Made by a program: the position numbers and the translations under genes. Below the pieces are notes generated by a model. It ran no database searches. It had not been told where the DNA came from and saw only the letters and a program-made list of their open reading frames with translations. From Pinirhizobacter sp036499745 (GTDB lineage Bacteria > Pseudomonadota > Gammaproteobacteria > Xanthomonadales > Rhodanobacteraceae), in the NCBI RefSeq assembly GCF_036499745.1, contig NZ_DASYDG010000058.1:32749-96748 (forward strand): 64,000 nucleotides of DNA. The letters are read 5' to 3'. This document shows, one piece after another, positions 27,331 to 35,488 of this stretch (the stretch's first letter is position 1; the number at the start of each line of letters is the position of its first letter).

Positions 27331-27972
27331 ATGGATATCCGGATCATCGTGGCCGATGACCATCCAGTCATCCTGGCTGGCATCAGCGTTGCCATTCGCC
27401 AGGCCGGGGTGGGCCAGGTGGTGGGCGAAGCCACTTCGCCCCAGGGCCTGCTCGAACTGCTGGCACACACGCCGTGCGATGTGCTGGTAACGGATTACCG
27501 CATGCCGGGGGAGGGTCATCGAGACGGCCTGAGCCTGATCGATGACATCCGCGCGGCGTGGCCGGAACTGCCCATCGTGGTGGTCACCGCGGTGATGAAT
27601 GCCGCGCTCTACCGGGAGATGATCGATGCCGGGGCGACCGGCCTGGTCGACAAGACCAGCGACGTCAATGAGATTCCGCAGGCCATCCTTGCGGCCCATC
27701 GCCGGGACCGTTATCTAAGCAAGAACGTCGATGCGGTGGCTGGCAAGCGGCGCTCCATGGATATCCGGGCGGCGACCCTGGAAGGGCTGTCGCCGCGTGA
27801 GCTTCAGATCCTGAAGCTTTTCAGTGAAGGCATGAGCGTCACCGAGATCGCCCGTTCCACCTCGCGCGGGATGTCCACCGTGAGCCAGCAGAAGACCAGC
27901 GCCATGCGCAAGCTGGGGCTCACCAGTGACGCCCAGATCTTCGATTATGTGCGTTCCAGACGCTCAGATTGA
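27331..27972 (+). CDS. Response regulator with REC and LuxR-type HTH domains
   Basis: This 213-residue NarL/RcsB-like regulator has a receiver domain (residues 3-125) with acidic pair Asp9-Asp10, phosphoacceptor Asp55 in VLVTDYRMPG, Thr/Ala in VVVTAVMN and Lys in LVDKTSD. A LuxR-type HTH spans about 145-208 (LSPRELQILKLFSEGMSVTEIARSTSRGMSTVSQQKTSAMRKLG). No histidine kinase gene is in the window, so it is orphan at this locus. ATG 27331 is preceded by CGGGGG. It is followed by a clear terminator and then the adhesin gene, which is a plausible but unproven target. Confidence 0.93.
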   Translation: MDIRIIVADDHPVILAGISVAIRQAGVGQVVGEATSPQGLLELLAHTPCDVLVTDYRMPGEGHRDGLSLIDDIRAAWPELPIVVVTAVMNAALYREMIDAGATGLVDKTSDVNEIPQAILAAHRRDRYLSKNVDAVAGKRRSMDIRAATLEGLSPRELQILKLFSEGMSVTEIARSTSRGMSTVSQQKTSAMRKLGLTSDAQIFDYVRSRRSD

Positions 27973-28297
27973 GAAAAATTCCATTCGTGGGAATGGTTCG
28001 TAAGTAATTGAAATAAAATGAAAAATATGGGCCGGCGAGGCATCCTTGCCGGCCCGTTTTCGTGTCTGGGGGAATTTGAGCTTCCTTCCATGTCCCCCGT
28101 GGCGCCCCCCGGCGAGGATGCGTTCGCCGACAGGGATTATTGCCCTGCCGGACGCCTTCGCAAGTACGTGGGACAACCTGGCTCGACGGACTCGAACCAT
28201 CCCACGCGCACCCCCGGCGTCCAGGACGGACTCCCCCTTGTGAATTGCCAGTGCGCCGTGCAGCGCACGACATTCATCGCAATCGGGAATAACCATC
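27973..28297 (+). other. 325-base intergenic region: terminator plus possible structured adhesin leader
   Basis: The first part holds the regulator terminator (28029-28059). The rest has no convincing coding frame. It contains overlapping inverted repeats: GGCGA (28111-28115) with TCGCC (28124-28128), and CCGACAGGG (28127-28135) with CCCTGCCGG (28143-28151; one mismatch). It could be a structured 5' leader of the adhesin mRNA. I do not recognise a named riboswitch, and no strong promoter stands out. Confidence 0.45.
28029..28059 (+). terminator. Intrinsic terminator after the response regulator
   Basis: GGGCCGGC (28029-28036) pairs with GCCGGCCC (28048-28055) around an 11-base loop, followed by GTTTTCG. 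The 8-bp GC stem plus T-run fits a rho-independent terminator. Confidence 0.8.
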
Positions 28298-31200
28298 ATG
28301 AACACCATCTATCGCATCGTCTGGAACGTGACCCTCGGCAAGTGGGTCGTTGCCTCCGAACTGGCCAAGGGCCGCAAGAAGAAGTCCTCCCTGAAGACCG
28401 CCATGCTTTCGCTCGCCGTGATCGGCGCGATGGCAGGCATCGGCGCGCCCAGCGTTTACGCCGCCGACATCACCATGCCCTCGTGCGTGGCTGGCGAAGA
28501 TCCGCACGAAACCGGCTGCATGCCAACTTCCAGTGAACAGCTGATGACGCCTTTCTACGTGGCCGGTGACGCTGACGATAAGGGCAACGCCACCAACACC
28601 GCCATTGGCCAGGGTGCCGTGGCTGGCACGACGTCCACCACGAATACGTATGCCACGGCCGTGGGCGCCGGTGCCAAGGCCACTGCCACGAGCGCCACCG
28701 CGATAGGCAGGGACAGCGTCGCATCGGGTACCTATTCGTTCGCCCTGGGCTGGAAGGCGGCTGCCAGCGGCGACAGCACGACGGCGATGGGCGTTAATGC
28801 GCAGGCCACGCAGCGGTACGCAGTGGCGATCGGCAACGACAGTGAAGCGTTCGCCACCGACAGCGTCGCCATCGGTTCGGGCTCGGGTGTCGCCGCCGCA
28901 GGCGCGTCGGGTATTGCCCTGGGCAACGATGCGCAGGTCAACGGCTTGAATGGCACGGCCCTGGGCAAGGCAGCTATGGCCGACAGTGCTAACTCGGTGG
29001 CCATTGGTTCGAATGCCAAATCGATGGGTCAACATGGCATCGCCATGGGCAGTGGCGCGGTGGCGAACAAGGCGATCAATAGCAATGGCAATGGCGCCGT
29101 GGCTATCGGCAATGGTTCTTACGCCGACGCCAGCTCGCTCAATGGAGCCAACCCCAATGGTTCGGTAGCCGTAGGTAGCAATACCGCAGCCTATGCCTCA
29201 GGTTCTGTGGCCATCGGTGATGGAGCCAAGGCGTCGGTATCTTCCGTAACGGGTGGCGCTGGCAGCGATGCCAACTTTGGCGTGTCAGTCGGCATGACAT
29301 CGATCTCCGGTAATGGAGGCGCTGCGGTCGGCTACCAGAGCAACGCCAGTGGCAATTCAGCGACTGCGATGGGCATTCGTGCCACTGCCGCTGCTGCTAA
29401 CGCCGTTGCGGTGGGCAATAGTGCCAAAGTGGATTCTGCGGCTACCGGTGGTTTGGCATTGGGTGCTTCAAGCAGCGTCAGTGCTACCGCTACCAACTCC
29501 GTGGCTCTTGGCGCAGGTAGCTCGGCGACGCAAGCCAATACCGTGTCGGTCGGTACCAGTGCAATCACTCGCAAAGTGGTGAACATGACAGCGGGTGTTG
29601 CCCCCACGGATGCGGTGAACGTGAGTCAGCTCACGCCAGTGGTGGATGCGTTGGGCGGCGGCGCGTCGATTGATTCGACCACGGGTGCGATAACGGGCCC
29701 GACCTATGTTGTTGGCGGCAACACGTACACCAACGTTGGCGATGCCCTCGGCAACGTCGACGGCCGTGTCACGATCAACGAGGGTGGCATCGTCGACCTG
29801 GGCACCCGTGTCACCAAGAACGAGGGTGACATCACCACCATCGACGGCCGTGTGACCAAGAACGAGGGTGATATCACCAACCTCCAGAACAACGTAAGCA
29901 CGGCGACGCGTTACTTCAAAGCCGAGGGCCTGAACAATGGTAGCGACGATGCGGTCGCATCTGGTTCGCGTGCGGTGGCCATGGGCGCAAGCTCCGATGC
30001 AACGAGTGCGCACAGCATTGCGATCGGTTTCGGCGCGCAGGCAAATACCAACGAGGGAACGGTGGCCATCGGCGCGAACAGCAGGGCAAGCGGCGAGAAC
30101 TCTGTTGCGCTGGGCAGTGATTCGATTGCCGATCGCGACAACGTGGTATCGGTGGGCATGGGACCGTCGATCGGCAACGGTACCCGCCAGATCATCAATG
30201 TCACCAACGGCACGGAAAATACCGATGCGGTAAACGTGCAGCAGCTCAAGCCGGCGATCGCGGCACTGGGTGGTGGCGCGACGTTCAATGCCAACGGCAC
30301 CATCACCGGTCCGCAGTACACCGTGGCCGACCTGGACAACGGTGGCAACAAGGCCGTGAACAACGTGGGCGATGCACTGGGTCAGCTCAATGCCAATACG
30401 ACCAGCCTAGACGGACGCGTGACGACGAACGAAGGCGACATCATCGACCTGGGCGACCGCATCAACAACGGCTCGGTGGGTCTGGTCCAGCAGTCCGGTG
30501 CAAATGCGATCGTGACGGTGGCGGGTGCCGCCGGCGGTACGGTGGTCGACTTCACCGGCACCGAGGGCACGCGTCAGCTCAAGGGCGTGTCCGAAGGTAG
30601 CGATGGCACCGATGCGGTGAACGTGTCGCAGCTGCGCAACGAAATCGCCAATGCGAGTGCGGGCGATACGCGCTACTTCAAGGCCGATGGCGCCAACGAT
30701 GGCAGCGATGACGCGGTCAGCACTGGCAGCCGCTCGGTGGCGATCGGTGCGGGCAGCCAGGCCGTGGCCGACAACGCCGTGGCCCTGGGTGCCGGCTCCG
30801 TGGCCGACCGTGCCAACGCCGTCTCGGTTGGCTCGAAGGGCAGTGAGCGCCAGATCATCAACGTGGCGGCGGGCACGGACGACACCGATGCGGTCAACGT
30901 GGGCCAGCTGAAGGCCGCCGGTCTGGTGGGTGGCGACGGCAGCACGCTTGACGCCGTGGTTTACGACGCTGGCTCCAACCGTGGTTCGGTCACCTTTGGT
31001 GGCCTGGGCGGCACGAAGCTGACCAATGTCATGGCGGGCCTGGTGTCTTCCACCAGCACCGATGCCATCAACGGCAGCCAGCTGTGGATCCTGCAGGACC
31101 AGGTGAACAACATCGGCGACCGCGTGACCAACATCGAGAACAACGGTGCGCCCGGTAATGACCCGGTCACCCCGCTGCCGGCGCCGGGTACTGGCGAGGG

Positions 31201-31756
31201 CGGTCGCGATCCGGCCTTTGCCGCCAATGGCGATGGTGGGCCGGCCTCGGCTACGGGCAAGGACAGCGTTGCGGTGGGTACCGGCGCCTCGGCTTCGGCC
31301 GACAACTCGGTGGCCATCGGTGCCGGATCCGTGGCTGATCGTGCCGACACGGTGTCGGTGGGTTCGGTAGGCAACGAGCGCCAGATCTCCAACGTGGCGG
31401 CCGGTACGCAGCGTACGGATGCGGCCAACTGGGGCCAGGTGCAGGACGCTCTGGCCACGGCCAACCGCTACACCGACGATCGCTTTGATTCGGTGAACCG
31501 TCGCATCGGTGAAGTGCAGCGCCAGGCGAACAAGGGCATCGCCGCCTCCGCGGCGCTGATCAATGTCACGCCGTACATGCCGGGCAAGACGGTGTTGAAC
31601 GCTGGCGTGGCCAACTACCGCGGTGAGTCCGCGCTGGGTGTGGGTGTATCTCGCTGGAACGACTCCGGCCGTGTGAACTTCAACGCCGGCATGTCGGCCG
31701 CCGCGGGTGATACGCCGATCTTCCGCGTGGGCATGGGCGTCGTATTGGGTGACTGA
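28298..31756 (+). CDS. Trimeric autotransporter adhesin (YadA/Hia type) with ESPR signal
   Basis: The 1152-residue surface protein begins with an extended signal peptide region (MNTIYRIVWNVTLGKWVVASELAKG) and a hydrophobic core ending at VYAAD (about residue 52). Residues about 95-430 are left-handed beta-roll head repeats of the SVAIG-type with alternating small residues. Neck motifs TDAVNVxQL occur near residues 437, 643, 770 and 863, with related variants near 921 and 1039. They alternate with short heads and coiled-coil stalks. Residues about 1065-1152 form the YadA anchor that trimerises into a 12-strand barrel, ending FRVGMGVVLGD. It would mediate adhesion, autoaggregation or biofilm formation. 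A strong terminator follows. The start is fixed by the ESPR at ATG 28298. Confidence 0.95.
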   Translation: MNTIYRIVWNVTLGKWVVASELAKGRKKKSSLKTAMLSLAVIGAMAGIGAPSVYAADITMPSCVAGEDPHETGCMPTSSEQLMTPFYVAGDADDKGNATNTAIGQGAVAGTTSTTNTYATAVGAGAKATATSATAIGRDSVASGTYSFALGWKAAASGDSTTAMGVNAQATQRYAVAIGNDSEAFATDSVAIGSGSGVAAAGASGIALGNDAQVNGLNGTALGKAAMADSANSVAIGSNAKSMGQHGIAMGSGAVANKAINSNGNGAVAIGNGSYADASSLNGANPNGSVAVGSNTAAYASGSVAIGDGAKASVSSVTGGAGSDANFGVSVGMTSISGNGGAAVGYQSNASGNSATAMGIRATAAAANAVAVGNSAKVDSAATGGLALGASSSVSATATNSVALGAGSSATQANTVSVGTSAITRKVVNMTAGVAPTDAVNVSQLTPVVDALGGGASIDSTTGAITGPTYVVGGNTYTNVGDALGNVDGRVTINEGGIVDLGTRVTKNEGDITTIDGRVTKNEGDITNLQNNVSTATRYFKAEGLNNGSDDAVASGSRAVAMGASSDATSAHSIAIGFGAQANTNEGTVAIGANSRASGENSVALGSDSIADRDNVVSVGMGPSIGNGTRQIINVTNGTENTDAVNVQQLKPAIAALGGGATFNANGTITGPQYTVADLDNGGNKAVNNVGDALGQLNANTTSLDGRVTTNEGDIIDLGDRINNGSVGLVQQSGANAIVTVAGAAGGTVVDFTGTEGTRQLKGVSEGSDGTDAVNVSQLRNEIANASAGDTRYFKADGANDGSDDAVSTGSRSVAIGAGSQAVADNAVALGAGSVADRANAVSVGSKGSERQIINVAAGTDDTDAVNVGQLKAAGLVGGDGSTLDAVVYDAGSNRGSVTFGGLGGTKLTNVMAGLVSSTSTDAINGSQLWILQDQVNNIGDRVTNIENNGAPGNDPVTPLPAPGTGEGGRDPAFAANGDGGPASATGKDSVAVGTGASASADNSVAIGAGSVADRADTVSVGSVGNERQISNVAAGTQRTDAANWGQVQDALATANRYTDDRFDSVNRRIGEVQRQANKGIAASAALINVTPYMPGKTVLNAGVANYRGESALGVGVSRWNDSGRVNFNAGMSAAAGDTPIFRVGMGVVLGD
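29765..29890 (+). repeat. Three 42-bp tandem repeats in the adhesin stalk
   Basis: Units begin at 29765, 29807 and 29849. Each encodes 14 residues of the form RVTxNEGxIxxLxx, a coiled-coil stalk segment. The second and third units are almost identical in DNA sequence. Such repeats can expand or contract by slippage or recombination and change stalk length. A similar single unit recurs near 30415. Confidence 0.8.
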
Positions 31757-31830
31757 TCCGTTACCCGGGGATACACCGCGGCAAGGACGCCGCGGCCCCA
31801 AGGATGGGAAACGGTGACGGACCACCACAG

Positions 31831-31860
31831 CGGGCGCCTTCGGGCGCCCGTTTTTATTTC
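31831..31860 (+). terminator. Strong intrinsic terminator after the adhesin gene
   Basis: CGGGCGCC (31831-31838) pairs with GGCGCCCG (31843-31850) around a TTCG loop, followed by TTTTTATTTC. A C(UUCG)G tetraloop hairpin and a U-tract make this a textbook rho-independent terminator. Confidence 0.93.
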
Positions 31861-31919
31861 ACGGGGAGTTGCGCCAGGCGGCCCTAGCATGGGTGTGAAT
31901 CCCCCGTCACAGGAAATTC

Positions 31920-32504
31920 ATGCCCCGCATCCTCCCCCGCAGCGGCGTTGCGTTCACGATGAAGGCCGGCCAGCGGCTGATCGTGACTGATCCATTCGGC
32001 GAGCAGGTGGCGGACCTGGTTGCCTATAACCTGCACGATATCGGCGAGGTCATCTCCTCGGGCCGAAGCATCGACTACGCGGGGAAGATCTATCTTTCCA
32101 CCGGAGATGAACTTTATTCCAATCGCAGCCGCGCCATGTTCCGTATCGGCGAGGACCACGTCGGCAGGCACGACTTCCTGCTTACGCCCTGTTCGAAGGA
32201 AATGTTCCGCAAACTCTACGGCGATACCCAGCCGCACCAGGGATGCTTCGGCAACCTCGCCGCGGCCCTGGCGCCCTATGGCATCCTCGGCGACCAGATC
32301 CCAGTAGCGTTCAATGTGTTCATGAATGTCCCGGTGCACGCCGATGGCAGCATCACGGTGGAAGCGCCGCTTAGCCGGCCCGGTGACTGCACCGTGTTCG
32401 AAGCGCAGATGGACCTGATCGTGGGGCTTACCGCCTGCTCGGCCGGGCAGTCAAACAACTTTGCCTACAAACCGATCGATTACCAGGTGCGCGACAATGA
32501 CTGA
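31920..32504 (+). CDS. DUF1989 / urea-carboxylase-associated family protein
   Basis: The 194-residue protein has hallmarks of DUF1989: an N-terminal beta-barrel segment (FTMKAGQRLIVTDPFGEQVADLVAYN), then YSNRSRAMFRI, LLTPCSKEMF, HQGCFGNLAAAL and NVFMNV. It ends with a Cys-containing LTACSAG. Members accompany urea carboxylase/allophanate hydrolase operons or act with them in guanidine and aminomethyltransferase-like pathways. No urea carboxylase is present here. The conserved cysteines suggest metal or substrate binding. Its last eight bases overlap the start of the following ATP-grasp gene, so the two are translationally coupled. The reaction here is unknown. Confidence 0.82.
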   Translation: MPRILPRSGVAFTMKAGQRLIVTDPFGEQVADLVAYNLHDIGEVISSGRSIDYAGKIYLSTGDELYSNRSRAMFRIGEDHVGRHDFLLTPCSKEMFRKLYGDTQPHQGCFGNLAAALAPYGILGDQIPVAFNVFMNVPVHADGSITVEAPLSRPGDCTVFEAQMDLIVGLTACSAGQSNNFAYKPIDYQVRDND

Positions 32505-33582
32505 GGTCAGCCGTAGCCTGGCCCGGCCGCTGGAAACGGCGCCGCGGATCGGCCGCTTCGAGCGCCTGCCCAAATGGTTGAACCTGGTGCCGATGGTGGT
32601 CCAGTGGTTCTGGCTCGGTATCGGCTATCGCAGCCTGACGTTGCCTTCGGCACTGAATCCGGGCATCACCGCCGGTGGTCTGCTTGGCGAAGGGAAATCG
32701 GAATACTTCCGTGCCATGGGGCCGGTGGCCACCGCGGCGACTGCGCCGTTCATCACCTGCTCGAAGCTCACCGGTTGCAACTGGATGGATCTGGCGACAA
32801 GGCTCCGCGAGGCGGGGTTGGCCTATCCCGTGGTTGCCAAGCCGGAGATCGGCTGGTGTGGCTTCGGGGTGCGGCGCATCGACGACGATGCCGGACTTGC
32901 CGATTACCTCGATCGATTTCCTGCCGATGAGGATTTCATCCTGCAGCGGTACCTGGACGAACCCGGGGAAGCGGGGTTGTTCTACGTACGGGAACCAGGA
33001 CAGCCGAGTGGCCGGGTCGTAGCCATCCTGCTGCGTGCGTTCCCGAGTGTCGTCGGCAATGGCGTGGACAACATGGGTACCCTTGTGCGCCGTGATATCC
33101 GTGCGCGGCGCGGCATGGAGGATTCGCAGCATGCTGCGACGTTCGATCCAGGATATGTTCCTGCGATGGGCGAAGAGGTGCGGGTGGCAACCGTGGCTTC
33201 CACGCGTGTCGGTGGTGGCTACGAAGATGGCACCCGGCTGCGAACTGCGGCGCTGGATGCGAAAGTGGACGCGATCGCCCGGGACATGGGCGATTTCCAG
33301 GTCGGCCGTTTCGATGTGCGCTACACCACCCCGGCGGCGCTTGCCGCGGGTGAATTCACCATCATGGAGGTCAACGGTGCCGGTTCCGAGGCCGTGCATG
33401 CGTGGGATCCACGCTATGGCATCGCCGAGGTCTACCGCATCGTCTTCGCCAAGCAACGGATGTTGTTTCGCTTAGGTGCGATCGCCCGGGCCCGCGGCAA
33501 TGCACCGGTCAGCGGACGCAGGCTCGCCGGGTTGTTTCTCCGCCAGCGACGCCTGTTGAAGAACTATCCGCCCTCCAACTAA
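32497..33582 (+). CDS. ATP-grasp fold protein (D-Ala-D-Ala ligase-like), function unknown
   Basis: The start at ATG 32497, overlapping the upstream stop, gives 361 residues. The fold is inferred from VVAKPEIGWCGFGVRRI (central nucleotide-binding strand with lysine), EDFILQRYLDEP (adenine-side hinge) and FTIMEVNGAGSEAVHAWDP (metal-binding E-x-N). These belong to ATP-grasp ligases that join a carboxylate to an amine via acyl phosphate. An N-terminal segment (LNLVPMVVQWFWLGIGYRSLTLPSALNPGITAGGL) is hydrophobic and unlike classical D-Ala ligases. The operon with DUF1989 suggests ligation of a small nitrogenous metabolite, but no product is known to me. It is convergent with the YbhN-like gene. 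Confidence 0.75.
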   Translation: MTEVSRSLARPLETAPRIGRFERLPKWLNLVPMVVQWFWLGIGYRSLTLPSALNPGITAGGLLGEGKSEYFRAMGPVATAATAPFITCSKLTGCNWMDLATRLREAGLAYPVVAKPEIGWCGFGVRRIDDDAGLADYLDRFPADEDFILQRYLDEPGEAGLFYVREPGQPSGRVVAILLRAFPSVVGNGVDNMGTLVRRDIRARRGMEDSQHAATFDPGYVPAMGEEVRVATVASTRVGGGYEDGTRLRTAALDAKVDAIARDMGDFQVGRFDVRYTTPAALAAGEFTIMEVNGAGSEAVHAWDPRYGIAEVYRIVFAKQRMLFRLGAIARARGNAPVSGRRLAGLFLRQRRLLKNYPPSN

Positions 33583-33602
33583 GGAACCTTGCCCGAATGG
33601 AC

Positions 33603-34529
33603 TCAGGCTTCGCCGGGTGCCGGCTGGTTGGCCAGGCGTTTGCGCAGGAAATATTGCCAGCTGAACACCATCACCGCCGCCACGCATGGAAGCAGGTTGT
33701 AGATCAGGCGGTAGAGCACGAGCGCGGCGAGCACTTCCTCACCAGGTACCGAAGGCAAGGCGGCAAGCACCGTGGCCTCGAACACGCCAAGGCCGCCGGG
33801 CGAATGACTGACGATGCCGATCAGCACGCCGATCACCAACACCGGCACCAGGCCGGTGAAACTGGGCACCGCGCCTTCAGGCAGCAGGATGTAGAAGGCG
33901 ATGGCCGCCGCCGTGGCTTCAACGAGACCCAACACCAGCTGTTGCGCAAGCCAGGTGCGGCGGATGTGCGGCACGGTGACGTGACGGAACGGTTTCTTGC
34001 CGCTGGCCGCGGGCAGCCACCAGATGGTGGCAAGCAGTGCGACGCCGATGATCGCCCCGGCCACACGGTGGGTCCAGGGATCTTCCGGTGCAATCATCAT
34101 GGTGATCGCCAGCAGGCCGCCCGAACCCAATCCCACGCTGATGCCGACCAGGGTGACGATGCTGCCGATGTCGATCGCGGTGAGGCCGCGAGCCTTGTAG
34201 GCGCGGTAGCGCACGGCACCGCCGGTAAAGGCATGGAAGCCCAGCGTGTTCGATAGCGCATGGGCCATCCAGCCCACGGACAGTGACTGGCCAAGGGGGA
34301 TGCGCCTGGGAACCACCGCCTGCGTGGCGTAGCGTTCGTACAGAGCCAAAACGGCGAAGCTCACTACCGTGGCGGCCAAGGCGATCAGCATGCTCGACCA
34401 CGAGGTATTGGCGAAGGCCTTGTGCAAGCTCGTCCAGGACATGGTCCTGGACACGTGCACCAGGGTACCGATGGCCAGCGCCAGCAACGCCAGCGCCAGG
34501 CCCACGTGTATCCACTTCCTTCCCTTCAT
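33603..34529 (-). CDS. YbhN/UPF0104-type membrane protein (lysylphosphatidylglycerol synthase TM family)
   Basis: This 308-residue integral membrane protein has about eight hydrophobic helices. The family signature region is seen in SNTLGFHAFTGGAVRYRAYKARGL and SHSPGGLGVFEATVLAAL. Members correspond to the transmembrane flippase-like half of MprF without the catalytic lysyltransferase domain, and some are linked to lipid or glycan handling. The exact role is unknown. The preferred ATG 34529 follows GGCGAG, and the longer frame to 34610 would overlap the upstream dioxygenase gene. It is 20 bases from the convergent ATP-grasp gene. Confidence 0.83.
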   Translation of the reverse strand: MKGRKWIHVGLALALLALAIGTLVHVSRTMSWTSLHKAFANTSWSSMLIALAATVVSFAVLALYERYATQAVVPRRIPLGQSLSVGWMAHALSNTLGFHAFTGGAVRYRAYKARGLTAIDIGSIVTLVGISVGLGSGGLLAITMMIAPEDPWTHRVAGAIIGVALLATIWWLPAASGKKPFRHVTVPHIRRTWLAQQLVLGLVEATAAAIAFYILLPEGAVPSFTGLVPVLVIGVLIGIVSHSPGGLGVFEATVLAALPSVPGEEVLAALVLYRLIYNLLPCVAAVMVFSWQYFLRKRLANQPAPGEA

Positions 34530-34575
34530 CGACTCGCCATGATCGCCGCGATACAGCGGTGGCGGCCATTGTGGC

Positions 34576-35385
34576 TCAAGCAGCGTCAGGAAGGGGCAGG
34601 CCCCAGGCATAAGAGTCCATCGCCAGCACGCCGTAGGTCATGCCGCCGGGAAGCAACTGCGCCGATTCCCCTTCGCTGGCGGCACCGGCGGCCACCACCA
34701 GGGGCAGGAAATGCTCCTGTGTGGGATGTGCGCGTTCAGCCAATGGCGCCTGCCCGCGGTAATGCAGTAGTGCATCGGTATTGCCTGCGAGCACTGCGCG
34801 GGTCGCCCAGCTGGCGAATTCCCTCGCATAGGGCGCTTCCTTGCCGCCGTGGAATACTTCGTAAAGGTTATGGGTGAGACTGCCCGAACCCACGATGACC
34901 ACGCCCTGCGCACGCAGGGGCGCCAGCGCGCGGCCCATGCGCCAGGCGCCCGTGGCATCGAAGTCGCGCGGCATGGATACCTGGAACACCGGCGTGTTCG
35001 CCGCAGGCAATAGATAGCGCAGCGGCACCCATGCGCCGTGGTCAAGGCCGCGCGTGGCGTCGGGCTCGGCGGCGAAGCCCGCCGATACCAGCAGTTGCAC
35101 GGCATGCGCTGCCCAGTCCGGCGCACCCGGTGCCGCGTAGCGTAACTGGTAGAGCGGCTCGGGAAAGCCGCCGAAGTCGTGGATCGTGTCGGGTGTCGGT
35201 GTACTGGCTACGCGCACGCCGCGCGTGGTCCAGTGCGGCGAAACGACGAGCACGGCCTTGGGTGCGCCCATGCGCATGCCAGCCGCTGTGAGCACCGGCC
35301 CGAGTTGGCCAGGCTCCAGGGCGAAGGTGGGCGCTCCATGCGAGATGAAGAAGACAGGGGCGGGCTGGATATTCATGGTGTCCAT
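34576..35385 (-). CDS. Class III extradiol dioxygenase (LigB/YgiD-like, 4,5-DOPA dioxygenase family)
   Basis: The 269-residue cytoplasmic protein has the LigB fold. Probable metal ligands are His in FISHGAPTF near the N-terminus, His in VSPHWTT, and His in GSLTHNLYE and HPTQEHFLPL. These proteins open catechol rings next to the hydroxyl pair, and E. coli YgiD acts on DOPA with zinc or iron. The physiological substrate here cannot be read from the sequence. A start three codons later (ATG 35376) is possible. It precedes the YbhN-like gene on the same strand by 46 bases. Confidence 0.88.
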   Translation of the reverse strand: MDTMNIQPAPVFFISHGAPTFALEPGQLGPVLTAAGMRMGAPKAVLVVSPHWTTRGVRVASTPTPDTIHDFGGFPEPLYQLRYAAPGAPDWAAHAVQLLVSAGFAAEPDATRGLDHGAWVPLRYLLPAANTPVFQVSMPRDFDATGAWRMGRALAPLRAQGVVIVGSGSLTHNLYEVFHGGKEAPYAREFASWATRAVLAGNTDALLHYRGQAPLAERAHPTQEHFLPLVVAAGAASEGESAQLLPGGMTYGVLAMDSYAWGLPLPDAA

Positions 35386-35488
35386 GCGTCCAATGTAGGG
35401 TGCGATAGACCCGATGGAAATGCGCGCGGCGCGGACGCATTGTTTCTTCTGGCGTAACGACGCGGGGTTGGCCGTCAGTCAAAGGATG

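Noticed and set aside
27148..27699. Long N-terminal extension of the LtaS-like frame
   Set aside because: It overlaps the divergent response-regulator gene in antisense, has no membrane or domain features, and the hydrophobic helices begin only after 27147.
28185..28201. tRNA T-arm-like sequence on the minus strand (5-bp stem around TTCGAGT)
   Set aside because: The stem-loop looks like a TPsiC arm, but no matching acceptor stem, D arm or anticodon arm can be found around it, so it is not a tRNA gene. It could be chance or a decayed remnant.
28500..30000. Repetitive DNA resembling an array
   Set aside because: The periodicity is coding (14-residue YadA-type heads and stalks), with no identical spacered repeats, so it is not a CRISPR array.
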